This document shows positions 47,742 through 55,458 of a stretch of DNA of 64,000 nt, in pieces. How positions within the stretch are numbered: the first letter of the stretch is position 1; each line of letters starts with the position of its first letter. Location: the NCBI RefSeq assembly GCF_003627955.1, contig NZ_RBWS01000014.1, forward strand, positions 62,001-126,000, read 5' to 3'. The notes under the pieces are model-generated. The model was not told where the DNA came from. It was given only the letters and a program-made list of their open reading frames with translations, and made no database searches. The translations under genes and the position numbers were made by a program. The DNA comes from Sphingobacterium puteale (GTDB lineage Bacteria; Bacteroidota; Bacteroidia; Sphingobacteriales; Sphingobacteriaceae).

Positions 47742-47804
47742 CTAACTCTCTGAAAGACCCGAAAAACCTGCCCCTATAACTGCTACTTTTTTTCTCATTT
47801 TCAT
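47742..47804 (-). pseudogene. phytoene-desaturase/FAD-oxidoreductase N-terminal fragment
   Basis: The minus strand from ATG at 47804 encodes MKMRKKVAVIGAGFSGLSES and then a stop. KKVAVIGAGFSGLS is the dinucleotide-binding start of CrtI-type phytoene desaturases (normally followed by AAxxLAxxGxxVxVxEKN), but only 20 codons remain. It begins 5 bp after the hydroxyisourate hydrolase stop codon (47810). Other FAD amino-oxidases share the motif, so CrtI is the best but not the only reading. Confidence 0.55.
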
Positions 47805-47809
47805 TTTAG

Positions 47810-48223
47810 TTAGCTGCCTCTGTATGTTGAATATCCAAACGGACTAATGGTGATCGGAACATGGTAATGTTTTTCATCTTTTATCTCAAAAACAACTTCA
47901 ATAAATGGGTAAAATGTTTCGAGACTTTGAATGAGAAAATAACTTCCGGTATAGAATTTAAGCTTATATATACCTTTATTTTCATGCTCACCAGCCAATA
48001 AAAAATTACTGATACGACCGTTACTATCTGTCTTTTCGCTGGCTACACTAGTCCATTGCTTGTTGGGCATCAACCTCTCGAGATCAACTTGAACATTTGG
48101 AGCAGGGCTTCCTTTGGAAATATCCAGAATGTGACTCGACAATTGATATTTACTGTTCTGACCATAGGCTGTCAATCCAAACAGCACACAAAACAACATA
48201 ATAAAGTATTTTTTTCTATTCAT
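47810..48223 (-). CDS. uraH: hydroxyisourate hydrolase (transthyretin-like), exported
   Basis: 137 residues from the chosen ATG (complement of 48221-48223). The open frame goes 11 codons further to a TTG, but the ATG begins directly with a signal peptide (MNRKKYFIMLFCVLFGLTAYG). The mature protein has the family marks: YQLSSHILDISKGSPAPNVQ near the N-terminus with the active-site His, the FYPFIEVVFEI strand, HYHVPITISPFGYSTY and the invariant C-terminal YRGS. It hydrolyses 5-hydroxyisourate, the product of urate oxidation. No urate oxidase or OHCU decarboxylase gene is in the window. Export of this enzyme is known in several Gram-negative bacteria. Confidence 0.92.
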   Translation of the reverse strand: MNRKKYFIMLFCVLFGLTAYGQNSKYQLSSHILDISKGSPAPNVQVDLERLMPNKQWTSVASEKTDSNGRISNFLLAGEHENKGIYKLKFYTGSYFLIQSLETFYPFIEVVFEIKDEKHYHVPITISPFGYSTYRGS

Positions 48224-48339
48224 CTCTTTTGTTATATATCTATTTTCGTTAAACAATCCGTTATTTATAAAAAACGCGTGATGAAATTATGCTCAGTTAT
48301 TTAATGAGCGGATTAATTTTCATACTATGAATTTTCCTA

Positions 48340-49140
48340 TTATTCTACTTTCTCCATATATTCTTGGGTTTTGAACAAATACATTACAGCGGATGCTACT
48401 GAGAAATAGCCTAAGGCCCCATTAGATATATTGGAGCTTGGGTTTCCTGGAGCTGCCCCGCCCGGATTTGCAGATTGAAACTCGTTCCAGAATTTGTAGA
48501 CGCTGGCATCAACACAGTACCGAATTACCCTGACTTCGTCATCCAGTTCCAAATCTAGGGTACGATCAGAGATTTCATGCGTAATATATTTCCCATCGTT
48601 GAACTTATCGTTATATGTTGAAGCAAACCGCATAGGAGAATTATTGACAGCAATTTCGTACAGATAATAATTGATTACTTGTGCAGGATCGTAAAATTTA
48701 AAGGTTGGATAGTAACGCTCTTCTGTAAAGATTTTTTCTTTTGAGATTCCCAGGGAATCAATGGCAACGTAGCTGGGCATAGTTACCGAAGACCGATAAT
48801 ATTCTCCTTCTGCTGCTATTTCAAGGCTATATTTTATTCCCGGACGGACTTGAAAGTTTTGTGCACGATAGTAACCATCGCGCTCATAAACAAAGGTTAT
48901 TTCCTCATTCGCAGAAGACCGCACCACTACCGATGCATCGGAAATGGGGTCACTCTTTCTATCTGTACCGAAAGCGACAGTTTTAGTAACCCTAATGAGT
49001 TGATCTACGTTTAAATCATTTAAATTGCCTTCAATCACAATGCTCGCTTTGCTATTTTCCAAGTCTAGATCAATCACTTTTTCACAGGCGGAAAATAAAA
49101 CTGTCAGAAGCGCCAATATTATAAGTAGTTTTTTTTTCAT
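48340..49140 (-). CDS. DUF4249-family lipoprotein
   Basis: 266 residues; lipoprotein signal with LLTVLFSAC (Cys19) and the typical DUF4249 opening EKVIDLDLENSKASIVIEGN. Central features of the family are present: ISDASVVVRSSANEE, then RPGIKYSLEIAAEG and the closing YFSVASAVMYLF. DUF4249 proteins are encoded next to a carboxypeptidase-regulatory TonB receptor across Bacteroidota and are thought to assist it at the cell surface, as SusD does for SusC. Here it lies 4 bp downstream of that receptor. Confidence 0.93.
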   Translation of the reverse strand: MKKKLLIILALLTVLFSACEKVIDLDLENSKASIVIEGNLNDLNVDQLIRVTKTVAFGTDRKSDPISDASVVVRSSANEEITFVYERDGYYRAQNFQVRPGIKYSLEIAAEGEYYRSSVTMPSYVAIDSLGISKEKIFTEERYYPTFKFYDPAQVINYYLYEIAVNNSPMRFASTYNDKFNDGKYITHEISDRTLDLELDDEVRVIRYCVDASVYKFWNEFQSANPGGAAPGNPSSNISNGALGYFSVASAVMYLFKTQEYMEKVE

Positions 49141-49144
49141 AACA

Positions 49145-51469
49145 TTAAAACTTAAAATTCCAGGTAAAGGATGGTATTATACCAAATAATGCAATCTGAT
49201 AAGCCTCAGCTATATTTGGATTCTTTTCATTTTCCCTAAAATCCACGATGTAAGCATTGCGTCGATTATAAGCATTGTATAGTCCAAAAGTCCAGCTGGA
49301 AGTAAAACGTTTGTTTGATTTTTGAGGTTCATATGTTGCAGAGAGATCCAAACGATGATAAATCGGCGATCTCTGGCTATTTCGCTGGGTATAATAAAAT
49401 AATGTGGTATTGTTTAAGTCATATTTTCCTGCCGGATAAGTAACTGCATTACCACTGTTGAAAACAAAATTTGCTCCCAAAGACCATTTATCCGACAACC
49501 TATACATGGCCACTAAAGAAAGATTGTGCGTGCGATCCTGCCGGGCATTAAACCAGGCTCCCTGGTTAATTCCATTAAACTTTCGCTCACTCTTCGATAA
49601 GGTGTAACCTATCCATCCACTTAGTTTACCACTATTTTTCCGTAACAATAATTCAAGACCATATGCACGGCCCTTACCAAATAGAAGTTCTCCTTCAAGA
49701 AATTCGTTAGCCTGCAGATCTGCGCCGGTGCGAAAGTCGATCTGATTGGCCATAGCCTTATAATAGGACTCCACTGAAAATTCATAAGCGTTCCCATTGA
49801 AATTTCGAAAGTATCCGAAAGCAATCTGATCAGCGAGCTGCGGTTTGATATTCAAGCTGCTCAGTACATACTGATCTGTAGGAAGCGCCGAAGTGGAATT
49901 GGTTAATTGATGCAGATTCTGCGCCAACCGATTATAGGAAAGTTTAATACTGCTCAGCGAATTTAAAAGTAGGCTTGCAGATAGCCTAGGTTCCAGATTG
50001 ATGTAATGCTTCGCGACCGTTCCCTTTCCAAAATATTGTTCGCCAGTAACATCTCCGTCGTCATCAAAACGATAGAAAGTCCCTGGCCCCATCACCATAA
50101 AATCCGACAATCGGAAACCATACAGTAAGGAAAGACGATCAGTGGCTTTCCACTCATGGGAAAAGTAAGCGCTGATATCCCAGCCTTTACGCTGTTCGAT
50201 GCGAATCGAATTGACATTGGCATCTTCATCAGCATCTAAACTGGCAGGTCGGATAGTTTGGTTCAGAGCGTTTGCGCCAAAGCGGATTGTGGAGCTATTG
50301 GATGGATAAAAAGAAAAATCCTGTTTGAGATTCCAATTCCCAATTTTGGAAGCAATATCAAAGTCCCCGCTATTTCCATTGACACTGACATTATAATTAA
50401 AATCACTGTAAATTAAGGAAGTATTACTAAACAAACGATCATTGAAAATATGATTCCAACGCACAGTAGCTGTTGTATTTCCCCAGTTAAAACCAAATTT
50501 ATCTGAAAAACCCAATTCATCCTTTCCAAAGTAACCCGAAAGGAAAACTTTATTTCGTTCGTCAATCTTGTAGTTTAGTTTAGCATTGAAATCATAAAAG
50601 TATAATTTACTCTGCTTCACATCCTGATCATTTGAAAGTTTAAGAAAAAGGTCCGCATATGTACGCCGACCACTGAGCATGAATGATCCGCGATCATCAG
50701 GCAAAGGTGCCGATACCTTTAGGCGTGATGCAATAAGACCAACACCACCTTCAGCAGAAAACTCTTTCTGATTTCCATCTACCATCGTAATATCTAAAAC
50801 GGAAGATATTCGTCCGCCATATTGGCTTGGTATCCCACCTTTGTAAAGCTGCACGTCTTTAACCGCATCAGAATTGAATGTGGAAAAAAAACCTAAAAGG
50901 TGAGCGGCATTATAAACGATAGCTTCATCCAACAAAATCAGATTCTGGTCTCCGCCTCCGCCGCGAACAAAAAAATTTGTGCTTCCCTCGCCCCCACTCT
51001 GTACACCAGGTAGAAGCTGTATCGTCTTGAGTAGATCTTTCTCGCCAAATAGTACGGGTACGTTTTTTATCTCTTCCATACTGAATTTGAATGATCCCAT
51101 CTGTGGACTGCGCACATGTTGATTTTTACGAACTCCAGAAACAACCACCTCTTCCAATGCACTCTGGTTAGGTATCAGCTCGACATCATACTTTGCTGAT
51201 TCTTTTAAGGAGATTGTTTTGGTCTTGGTCTGGTACCCCACATAACTGAAGGTCACAGTCCGCTCCCCCGTTTCCAGTACTAGGGAATAGAAACCATAAT
51301 TGTTTGTCGACGTTGCCCGCTCCGTATCCTGCTCTGCAACAACTGCACCGATCAATGTCTCGCCGGTATTCGCATCTTTCACAGTACCAGATAGTACTTT
51401 CTTTTGCGCTAGACAAGTTAACGTACTTAGCATAACAAATGTTGTCAACAGGAATTTTGTGTTAAGCAT
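49145..51469 (-). CDS. TonB-dependent outer-membrane receptor (DUF4249 partner)
   Basis: 774 residues, signal peptide about 1-21 (ending LTCLA). Carboxypeptidase-regulatory-like domain about 24-105 (VKDANTGETLIGAVVAEQ, STNNYGFYSLVL), plug about 120-230 (EKDLLKTIQLLPGVQSGGEG then FFVRGGGGDQNLILLDEA, YGGRISSVLDI), then a 22-strand barrel ending TWNFKF. It is shorter than SusC proteins and lacks an STN domain. With DUF4249 downstream and a MarR-like gene upstream it forms a compact uptake unit. The substrate is unknown. Confidence 0.94.
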   Translation of the reverse strand: MLNTKFLLTTFVMLSTLTCLAQKKVLSGTVKDANTGETLIGAVVAEQDTERATSTNNYGFYSLVLETGERTVTFSYVGYQTKTKTISLKESAKYDVELIPNQSALEEVVVSGVRKNQHVRSPQMGSFKFSMEEIKNVPVLFGEKDLLKTIQLLPGVQSGGEGSTNFFVRGGGGDQNLILLDEAIVYNAAHLLGFFSTFNSDAVKDVQLYKGGIPSQYGGRISSVLDITMVDGNQKEFSAEGGVGLIASRLKVSAPLPDDRGSFMLSGRRTYADLFLKLSNDQDVKQSKLYFYDFNAKLNYKIDERNKVFLSGYFGKDELGFSDKFGFNWGNTTATVRWNHIFNDRLFSNTSLIYSDFNYNVSVNGNSGDFDIASKIGNWNLKQDFSFYPSNSSTIRFGANALNQTIRPASLDADEDANVNSIRIEQRKGWDISAYFSHEWKATDRLSLLYGFRLSDFMVMGPGTFYRFDDDGDVTGEQYFGKGTVAKHYINLEPRLSASLLLNSLSSIKLSYNRLAQNLHQLTNSTSALPTDQYVLSSLNIKPQLADQIAFGYFRNFNGNAYEFSVESYYKAMANQIDFRTGADLQANEFLEGELLFGKGRAYGLELLLRKNSGKLSGWIGYTLSKSERKFNGINQGAWFNARQDRTHNLSLVAMYRLSDKWSLGANFVFNSGNAVTYPAGKYDLNNTTLFYYTQRNSQRSPIYHRLDLSATYEPQKSNKRFTSSWTFGLYNAYNRRNAYIVDFRENEKNPNIAEAYQIALFGIIPSFTWNFKF

Positions 51470-51494
51470 ACAGTAATCTTTAAGTATTGAATAG

Positions 51495-51502
51495 CAAATA
51501 TA
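51495..51502 (-). promoter_or_regulatory. -7 promoter box for the TonB receptor gene
   Basis: The minus strand reads TATATTTG, matching TAnnTTTG exactly, 25 bp before the receptor start codon. The -33 region at the expected distance falls inside the palindrome at 51522-51539, so a protein bound there would block RNA polymerase. Confidence 0.5.
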
Positions 51503-51521
51503 GTTTATTAAAACTCTAATT

Positions 51522-51539
51522 TAGTATTAAATAATACTA
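51522..51539. promoter_or_regulatory. perfect palindrome over the -33 region, MarR-type operator candidate
   Basis: TAGTATTA (51522-51529) and TAATACTA (51532-51539) are exact complements with a 2-base centre, an 18-bp site of the size MarR-family dimers bind. It begins 20 bp upstream of the TATATTTG box, and the MarR-like gene lies immediately upstream (stop at 51697). Repression of the receptor/DUF4249 unit by that protein is the inferred role. Confidence 0.5.
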
Positions 51540-51696
51540 TTTTTCTGCTTTTAAACATGAAAGCAATGCCTGGTTTTGGAGGTACCAGTAATTTTTGGTA
51601 AAAAGAATTTAACACCAAAAGGATGCGGTTGGTGCGGAGTGTTTTAAAGAATAATAACTGTAAAAATATTTTTTGAGATAAAAAATTAGCCCTAAG

Positions 51697-52350
51697 CTAA
51701 TCCTTTTTGAGGTATTGCTCGAGGTCGGTCACGTCTTTTTTGTCCATCAGGGTGTGATGATGATGATCAAGTTTAGCCAGTAAGATGATCAATAGATCTC
51801 GTTCTTCATTGGAAAGGTTGCCTATCAGAATATTACCGACGGTTTTCATTTTAGGCAATACCTTAAATAATTCGGCACGGCCCGCATTAGAAATACAGAT
51901 TGGTTTGGCCCGTTTATCGGAGACCTTGGGAGCTTCTTCAATTAAACCAAGTCGCATCAACCGACGGATGACTTCCGTGCCGGAAGCTTTTTCGACTGCA
52001 TTTTTTCTAATCAACTCTGTCTGAAGCAGTTTATCATAGGAGAATAGCACCATCAGGAACGTAAAATCTTCCGGTGACTGTAGGTGAGTCCCATCGAATG
52101 CCAGCTTGATATAATGTTTCGCATAACGGTTCATCATCAAAAGCAGTTTACCCAAATCTTCTGCTGGGACATCTCTTTCTGTGACAATAGCATGTTCGCC
52201 CCCAACTTTGCGTGTTTGAGTGATCCCAATTGAATTTTTGAGATACATGTATTTCAAAAAATCAGTGAGCGTACCATCTGCAGATTCATTGGTACAGTAA
52301 TCTTCAAGCTCTTCAGCTATTTGGATTAAAAGATCTTTTCTTATCATCAC
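51697..52350 (-). CDS. MarR-like winged-helix transcriptional regulator
   Basis: 217 residues. Residues about 100-200 resemble a MarR winged helix: LLQTELIRKNAVEKASGTEV then IRRLMRLGLIEEAPKVSDKR (recognition helix and wing), followed by ISNAGRAELFKVLPKM and LSNEERDLLIILLAKLD. The N-terminal 90 residues are helical and longer than in classic MarR proteins. A His-rich patch (DHHHHTL) near the C-terminus is notable. A perfect palindrome lies in the gap to the downstream TonB receptor on the same strand. Confidence 0.8.
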   Translation of the reverse strand: MMIRKDLLIQIAEELEDYCTNESADGTLTDFLKYMYLKNSIGITQTRKVGGEHAIVTERDVPAEDLGKLLLMMNRYAKHYIKLAFDGTHLQSPEDFTFLMVLFSYDKLLQTELIRKNAVEKASGTEVIRRLMRLGLIEEAPKVSDKRAKPICISNAGRAELFKVLPKMKTVGNILIGNLSNEERDLLIILLAKLDHHHHTLMDKKDVTDLEQYLKKD

Positions 52351-52926
52351 AACTTTCTCTTCTGTACAAATGAAGGGTTTTTATTGCGGAAAAAAAAGTA
52401 AAAGGTTTATTGGACTTCATATATTTCGACGAATTTTGAAAAAACATCTTTACACTTTTTAATGATTGATTACATAGCATTTTATTATATGATATTAGAA
52501 TTCGGGACTTCCAAAAGGAGGTACTTTCGAAAGCCCCCCTTGCCACTCATGTAATTTTGACTTTGACTGCTTTCAAAACTTTGACGAATATGCAGACGGA
52601 TTAAGAATAATTAAAAAAATGACCGCATTAGGGAAATTTGAAGAGATTCCTTCGAAATGTCGGTGGCCATACTGGCATCGTTGTCACAACAAAATTATCT
52701 TCGCTGGATTTGCAATCTCACAAATAATTTCAACGATTTTCGACTAATTCGTCTTGTTTGAGTTGTGGCAAATGAGAAAGATGGGTGAACGACAAAGCTA
52801 GCGAAACAAATTTACACGTACGAATAATTGGAATGTATCCTTGTAGCCCAGCATTTTCATCTGCATAGAGGGTAGATAACGAAAAGTCGAGATTTGCCAT
52901 ACAAATGAATTTGACGATATTTGAAT
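52351..52926. other. 576-bp divergent intergenic region
   Basis: It lies between the MarR-like gene (minus) and the AraC gene (plus). A plus-strand frame is open from 52499 to the stop at 52745-52747 with one internal ATG (52619, 42 codons), and a second frame, 52657-52761, encodes 34 residues. Neither matches a family I know. Two CxxC-like cysteine pairs in the first (CHSCNF, CRWPYWHRC) hint at a decayed zinc-binding protein. No promoter box is certain. Confidence 0.4.
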
Positions 52927-53802
52927 ATGGCTCTATCCCTTACCTCCGACAATGTGTATAAACTATACAATATTGATCTTTCCAAAAAGATAGCAGGAAT
53001 TGCTGTGCTCCAGCAAAAGCAAGTCAAAGGGCAAGCGTATGCAGAACATCCACGCCTATTTGATGGATTGATTCTTGCATTCATGGTCAATGGTTCTATG
53101 AAAGCCCGTATCCATTTCTTGGAGCACGAGCTTTGTGCAGGCCAGATTGCTATTGTGCAACCTCAATTAATGATAGAGACGTTATCCATGACTGAAAATG
53201 CGGAGATCATTTCCATCGGTCTTTCTTTGGATTTTATTACGGCATTTCCGATGCTGCATGATTTTGTTATGAACAACCAGATTCGCTGGCAGCCTGTACT
53301 AAGTATTCAAGCTGAAGAAATGACCATAAAAGATGAATTGCTAAGTCTCATACAGAAGATATATCACAAAAATCAAAGCCCTAAAAAAATTGAAATGCTA
53401 CGGCATCTTGTCATTTCACTGATGAGCCTGATCGCCGAGTCTTATACCGCTTTAGCTGATCACAATAATCCTGTAAAAAGCCGTCCGCATGAAATTATTG
53501 ATGACTTCTATCTATTGATTTCAAAATATGCCACCCAAGAGCGTAGTGTTTATTTTTATGCGGAGAAACTCCATCTCACACCACAATACCTCTCTACTTT
53601 CCTCAAACGGAAAACGGGAAAGTCTATCTTACAATGGATTGATTATATCACACTCATGCATGCCAAGACCTTACTCAAAACCACCAGCCTGTCGATCAAA
53701 CAGATCAGCAACCAGCTAAATTTTGATGAGCCAAGCATATTTTGCCGATTCTTTAAACGTCTTTCCGGCACCTCACCCGGTGTTTTCAGAAACCGACCGT
53801 AA
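52927..53802 (+). CDS. AraC-family transcriptional regulator
   Basis: 291 residues from ATG at 52927; a TTG at 52921 is in frame, but the ATG is preferred. The N-terminal half (about 20-160) is a ligand-sensing beta-barrel (LAFMVNGSMKARIHFLEHEL-like core, GQIAIVQPQLM). The C-terminal AraC double helix-turn-helix (about 190-290) reads VYFYAEKLHLTPQYLSTFLK and SIKQISNQLNFDEPSIFCRF, ending FKRLSGTSPGVFR. The exporter gene follows 83 bp downstream on the same strand and is the likely target. Confidence 0.94.
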   Translation: MALSLTSDNVYKLYNIDLSKKIAGIAVLQQKQVKGQAYAEHPRLFDGLILAFMVNGSMKARIHFLEHELCAGQIAIVQPQLMIETLSMTENAEIISIGLSLDFITAFPMLHDFVMNNQIRWQPVLSIQAEEMTIKDELLSLIQKIYHKNQSPKKIEMLRHLVISLMSLIAESYTALADHNNPVKSRPHEIIDDFYLLISKYATQERSVYFYAEKLHLTPQYLSTFLKRKTGKSILQWIDYITLMHAKTLLKTTSLSIKQISNQLNFDEPSIFCRFFKRLSGTSPGVFRNRP

Positions 53803-53885
53803 TAATCTGCCCGATCTTACAAATTGTACATACAGACCATAAAAGTGTAAACCATCAGCGATGGATTGCTGCCTACTTTTACAGC

Positions 53886-55115
53886 ATGAAAATCGCAACA
53901 AAAAAAGCAGCTATCGGTTTTATATTTGTGACCCTGCTGATCGACATTACAGGATGGGGAATCATACTTCCAGTGGTTCCAAAACTTATTCAAGAACTTA
54001 TACATGCGGATATCAGCGAAGCGGCCGCCTACGGTGGATGGCTCGGTTTTGCCTATGCCTTTACGCAATTTTTATTTTCGCCTATCGTAGGTAACCTCAG
54101 CGACAGATACGGAAGACGGCCAATTATTTTAATCTCACTTTTTGGATTTGCCGTAGATTATATTCTCCTGGCGCTAGCTCCCACGATAAGCTGGCTATTT
54201 CTGGGAAGGATAATTGCAGGGATTACGGGTGCCAGCATGTCGACCGCCAGTGCGTATATAGCGGACATATCAACAGATGAAGATCGAGGTAAAAACTTTG
54301 GGATGATCGGGGCCGCACTGGGGCTCGGTTTTATACTCGGTCCATTAATCGGCGGTCTGCTTGGTCAATTTGGGGCGAGGGTTCCATTTTATGCTGCAGC
54401 AGGCCTATGTCTTCTGAATTTCATGTATGGCTATCTTATTCTGCCTGAAAGTTTGGATAAAGAAAAACGGAGACCATTTGATTGGAAACGTGCCAATCCA
54501 ATTGGTTCCTTTAAATTTTTAGGGAGATATCCGAAGATCTCCGGTCTTGTGACGGCATTAATATTGACTTACATCGGTATCCACGCCGTGCAGAGCAACT
54601 GGCATTTTTTTACGATGTATAAATTTGGATGGGATGAGCAAATGGTGGGTTATTCGCTGGGTTTGCTCGGATTACTGTTGGGACTGGTACAGGGAGGTCT
54701 GATCCGGTGGACGTCGCCTAAATTAGGTGAGCAAAGAAGTATTTACTATGGCCTACTATGTTACGCAATAGGCCTGCTTTTATTTGCATTTGCCAGTGAA
54801 GGCTGGATGATGTTTGCTTTCCTGATTCCTTATAGTCTCGGCGGTATATGTGGTCCTGCCCTGCAATCGGTTATCACAAAAAATGTACCTGCAAATGCAC
54901 AGGGCGAACTTCAGGGAGCGTTGACCAGTTTGGCAAGTGTCACCGCAATTGTAAGTCCCCCAATGATGACAAATCTGTTTTATTACTTTACGCAGGATAG
55001 CGCACCGTTCAAATTTACTGGAGCCCCTTTCTTTCTTGCTGCTTTATTGATGGGCATCAGTGTCGTGGTCGTGCGTATCGCTTTCAAAAAAATGGATGAT
55101 AATGATATCCTCTAA
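53886..55115 (+). CDS. TCR/TetA-family major facilitator exporter
   Basis: 409 residues with 12 membrane helices. It starts with the TetA pattern LLIDITGWGIILPVVPKLI; motif A GNLSDRYGRRPI (69-80) is intact, as are AGITGASMSTASAYIAD and the GPLIGGLLGQFGAR segment of the drug:H+ antiporter-1 group. Chromosomal members in Bacteroidota are general multidrug or unknown exporters, and sequence alone does not show tetracycline resistance. It follows the AraC regulator. The 83-bp gap contains a loose dyad TAAAAGTG/ACTTTTAC. Confidence 0.93.
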   Translation: MKIATKKAAIGFIFVTLLIDITGWGIILPVVPKLIQELIHADISEAAAYGGWLGFAYAFTQFLFSPIVGNLSDRYGRRPIILISLFGFAVDYILLALAPTISWLFLGRIIAGITGASMSTASAYIADISTDEDRGKNFGMIGAALGLGFILGPLIGGLLGQFGARVPFYAAAGLCLLNFMYGYLILPESLDKEKRRPFDWKRANPIGSFKFLGRYPKISGLVTALILTYIGIHAVQSNWHFFTMYKFGWDEQMVGYSLGLLGLLLGLVQGGLIRWTSPKLGEQRSIYYGLLCYAIGLLLFAFASEGWMMFAFLIPYSLGGICGPALQSVITKNVPANAQGELQGALTSLASVTAIVSPPMMTNLFYYFTQDSAPFKFTGAPFFLAALLMGISVVVVRIAFKKMDDNDIL

Positions 55116-55257
55116 ACTCTTCGGATAGTAGCTTTAAAAGGTTCATTTAATTTTTTTAAGATGTACAGAAATTAAATCTTTGCGTTCAGAGTTTAATCTA
55201 AGATCCGGTTTAAACTTTACCCGTAAAACATATAAATTTATCAAATTCCCGTTCCTC

Positions 55258-55458
55258 ATGTTAGCTCTGCTTTTGAGAGGACAGCTTTCTTATGAACAAC
55301 ATCATTTTACCATTGAAGGAAAGCTCGTCAAAAAGATAGCCTATAAATATGCTTATCTTAACTAGGAAAGTACAGAAGGCCACAAACAGGATTCTTCCCT
55401 TATTAAAAATGGAGCTTTCTATCCTAAAGGCATTCCAGTGTATGTCAATAAAAACTGA
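55258..55458 (+). pseudogene. DUF4369/TlpA-family thiol protein, N-terminal remnant
   Basis: From ATG at 55258 the frame reads a signal-like start (MLALLLRGQLSYEQ), then HHFTIEGKLVKKIAYKYAYLN, an in-frame TAG (55363-55365), and continues ESTEGHKQDSSLIKNGAF before ending at 55458. HFTIxGKL, DKYAYLNY, KxDSxLIKNGAF is the standard opening of DUF4369 domains of TlpA-like disulfide proteins. The TAG replaces the expected Tyr codon, and only about 65 codons of some 350 survive. The remnant runs tail-to-tail into the retropepsin-like gene (stop at 55445). Confidence 0.75.

Noticed and set aside
53886..55115. Tetracycline-resistance determinant
   Set aside because: The protein is of the TetA/TCR family, but chromosomal context with an AraC regulator and no TetR or mobile genes does not support a dedicated resistance gene.
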